Source: an uncultured Desulfovibrio sp. (GTDB taxonomy: Bacteria > Desulfobacterota > Desulfovibrionia > Desulfovibrionales > Desulfovibrionaceae). Taken from it: a stretch of DNA of 64,000 nucleotides. The stretch spans positions 1-64,000 of the forward strand of contig CAKTDV010000001.1 in the NCBI GenBank assembly GCA_934546745.1. The letters run 5' to 3'. The position numbers were made by a program, and so were the translations under genes. Every line of letters begins with the position of its first letter. The first letter of the stretch is position 1. The notes under the pieces were generated by a model. It ran no database searches. It was given only the letters and a program-made list of their open reading frames with translations, and was not told the origin of the DNA. Below are positions 63,245 to 64,000 of this stretch, in pieces.

Positions 63245-64000
63245 CTATATCTTTTTTTCAGTCACGGCGGCGCGCACCGCCTCGCACAAGCGGGCAATGT
63301 CTTCCGCCGGGCTCACATAGGGCGGCATAAGGTAGATCAGCCGGTTGAAAGGACGAATCCACACACCGCGTTCCACAAAGAACTCCTGCAGCGCGGCCAT
63401 GTTGACAGGGCGTTCCGTCTCGACGACGCCTATGCCGCCAAGCACGCGCACATCGGCTACGCCGGGCATGACCGCGCAGGGGGAAAGCCCTGTGCGCAGA
63501 CTGCGTTCCAATGCGGCCACCCGCCGCTCCCAGGCCCCCTCCGCCAACAGATCGAGGCTGGCCAGCGCCACGGAGCAGGCCAGAGGGTTTCCCATGAAGG
63601 TAGGCCCGTGCATGAATACCTGTCCGTCGCGGCAGATGCCTTCGGCGACGCCCCGCGAGCAGATGGTGGCGGCCAGTGTCATGATGCCGCCGGTAAGGGC
63701 CTTGCCGCAGCAAAGAATGTCCGGCGTCACGCCCGCATGTTCCAGCGCGAACATCCTGCCAGTGCGGCCAAATCCCGTCGCAATCTCGTCAAAGATAAGC
63801 AGTGCGCCATGTTCGCGGCAACACGCCGCCACGCCACGCAGATATGCGGGATGGTAGAACCACATGCCGCCCGCCCCCTGTACGACGGGCTCAAGAATGA
63901 CGGCGGCAATCTCGTGCCCGTGCTCCTCAAAGGCCCGGCGAACACCTTCCAGAGAGGAGGGGTCAAAGGGACCGTCAAAACGGCAGGCGGGACGCTCCAC
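63245..64000 (-). CDS. bioA: Adenosylmethionine-8-amino-7-oxononanoate aminotransferase BioA (partial)
   Basis: Only the C-terminal 251 residues are inside the window; about 180 N-terminal residues are cut off at the right edge. Recognised by LIFDEIATGFGRTGRMFALEHAGVTPDILCCGKALTGGIMTLAATI with the PLP lysine, QVFMHGPTFMGNPLACSVALA and GVWIRPFNRLIYLMPPYV. It performs the third step of biotin synthesis. The end reads TEKKI. Confidence 0.92.
   Translation of the reverse strand: MERPACRFDGPFDPSSLEGVRRAFEEHGHEIAAVILEPVVQGAGGMWFYHPAYLRGVAACCREHGALLIFDEIATGFGRTGRMFALEHAGVTPDILCCGKALTGGIMTLAATICSRGVAEGICRDGQVFMHGPTFMGNPLACSVALASLDLLAEGAWERRVAALERSLRTGLSPCAVMPGVADVRVLGGIGVVETERPVNMAALQEFFVERGVWIRPFNRLIYLMPPYVSPAEDIARLCEAVRAAVTEKKI

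Overview
The window looks like chromosomal DNA of a GC-rich, strictly anaerobic, sulfate-reducing deltaproteobacterium of the Desulfovibrionaceae. The case rests on a nine-haem cytochrome complex (Nhc type), a periplasmic [NiFe] hydrogenase of the Hyn type, an energy-converting-hydrogenase-related (Ehr) membrane complex and a TAXI-type TRAP transporter. No species is named, because that would need a database search.

Layout. 1-4.4 kb is the end of an integrated element at a tRNA-Leu(CAG) gene: two different tyrosine integrases (one with a duplicated DNA-binding half) and small unknown genes. 4.7-8.0 kb holds a dihydrolipoamide-dehydrogenase-like flavoprotein, a YczE-like membrane protein and a Tim44-domain protein. 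8.4-11.9 kb is the leftward nhcABCD operon (periplasmic nine-haem cytochrome, Fe-S protein, NrfD-like membrane subunit, small membrane subunit). 12.4-19.9 kb is the divergent six-gene Ehr operon, whose 'large subunit' has lost the Ni-Fe ligands. 20.0-24.8 kb holds a heptad-repeat coiled-coil protein, a flagellin with a small companion gene, and five copies of a compact cassette: a 27-31 aa hydrophobic peptide with a strong ribosome binding site, two hairpins, and convergent promoters. This is the architecture of type I toxin-antitoxin loci and is the most interesting part of the window. 24.8-29.6 kb has a copper P-type ATPase with a CopZ-like tail, a tri-haem peroxidase and a 57 aa orphan.

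30.0-34.6 kb encodes RecN, two oligopeptide-type ABC permeases, an unknown protein and an RdgC-like protein on the minus strand. 34.8-42.2 kb is a four-gene operon in which a histidine kinase and a response regulator are bracketed by two paralogous PEP-synthase-like proteins, one with the phospho-carrier histidine and one without. 42.3-46.0 kb is a TAXI TRAP transporter with a DUF1850 protein. 46.3-53.1 kb (plus strand) is a Sel1 / VWA / ABC ATPase / FtsX-like permease / formylglycine-enzyme-fold cluster that resembles the TagRST-PpkA signalling branch of type VI secretion, but without kinase or secretion genes. 53.3-55.1 kb has a beta-hydroxyacid dehydrogenase and an FdhD-like protein lacking CxxC. 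55.2-58.5 kb is hynB-hynA-hynD. 58.8-64.0 kb has an O-acetylhomoserine sulfhydrylase, CrcB, formate-tetrahydrofolate ligase, an LpdD-like protein with a 72 aa partner, and a truncated bioA.

How it fits together. Hydrogen oxidised in the periplasm by HynBA would pass electrons to c-type cytochromes and through Nhc to the membrane. Ehr is expected to couple ferredoxin-type redox chemistry to ion movement rather than to make hydrogen. Fhs and FdhD belong to formate/C1 metabolism. All assignments come from reading motifs and gene order, with no database search.
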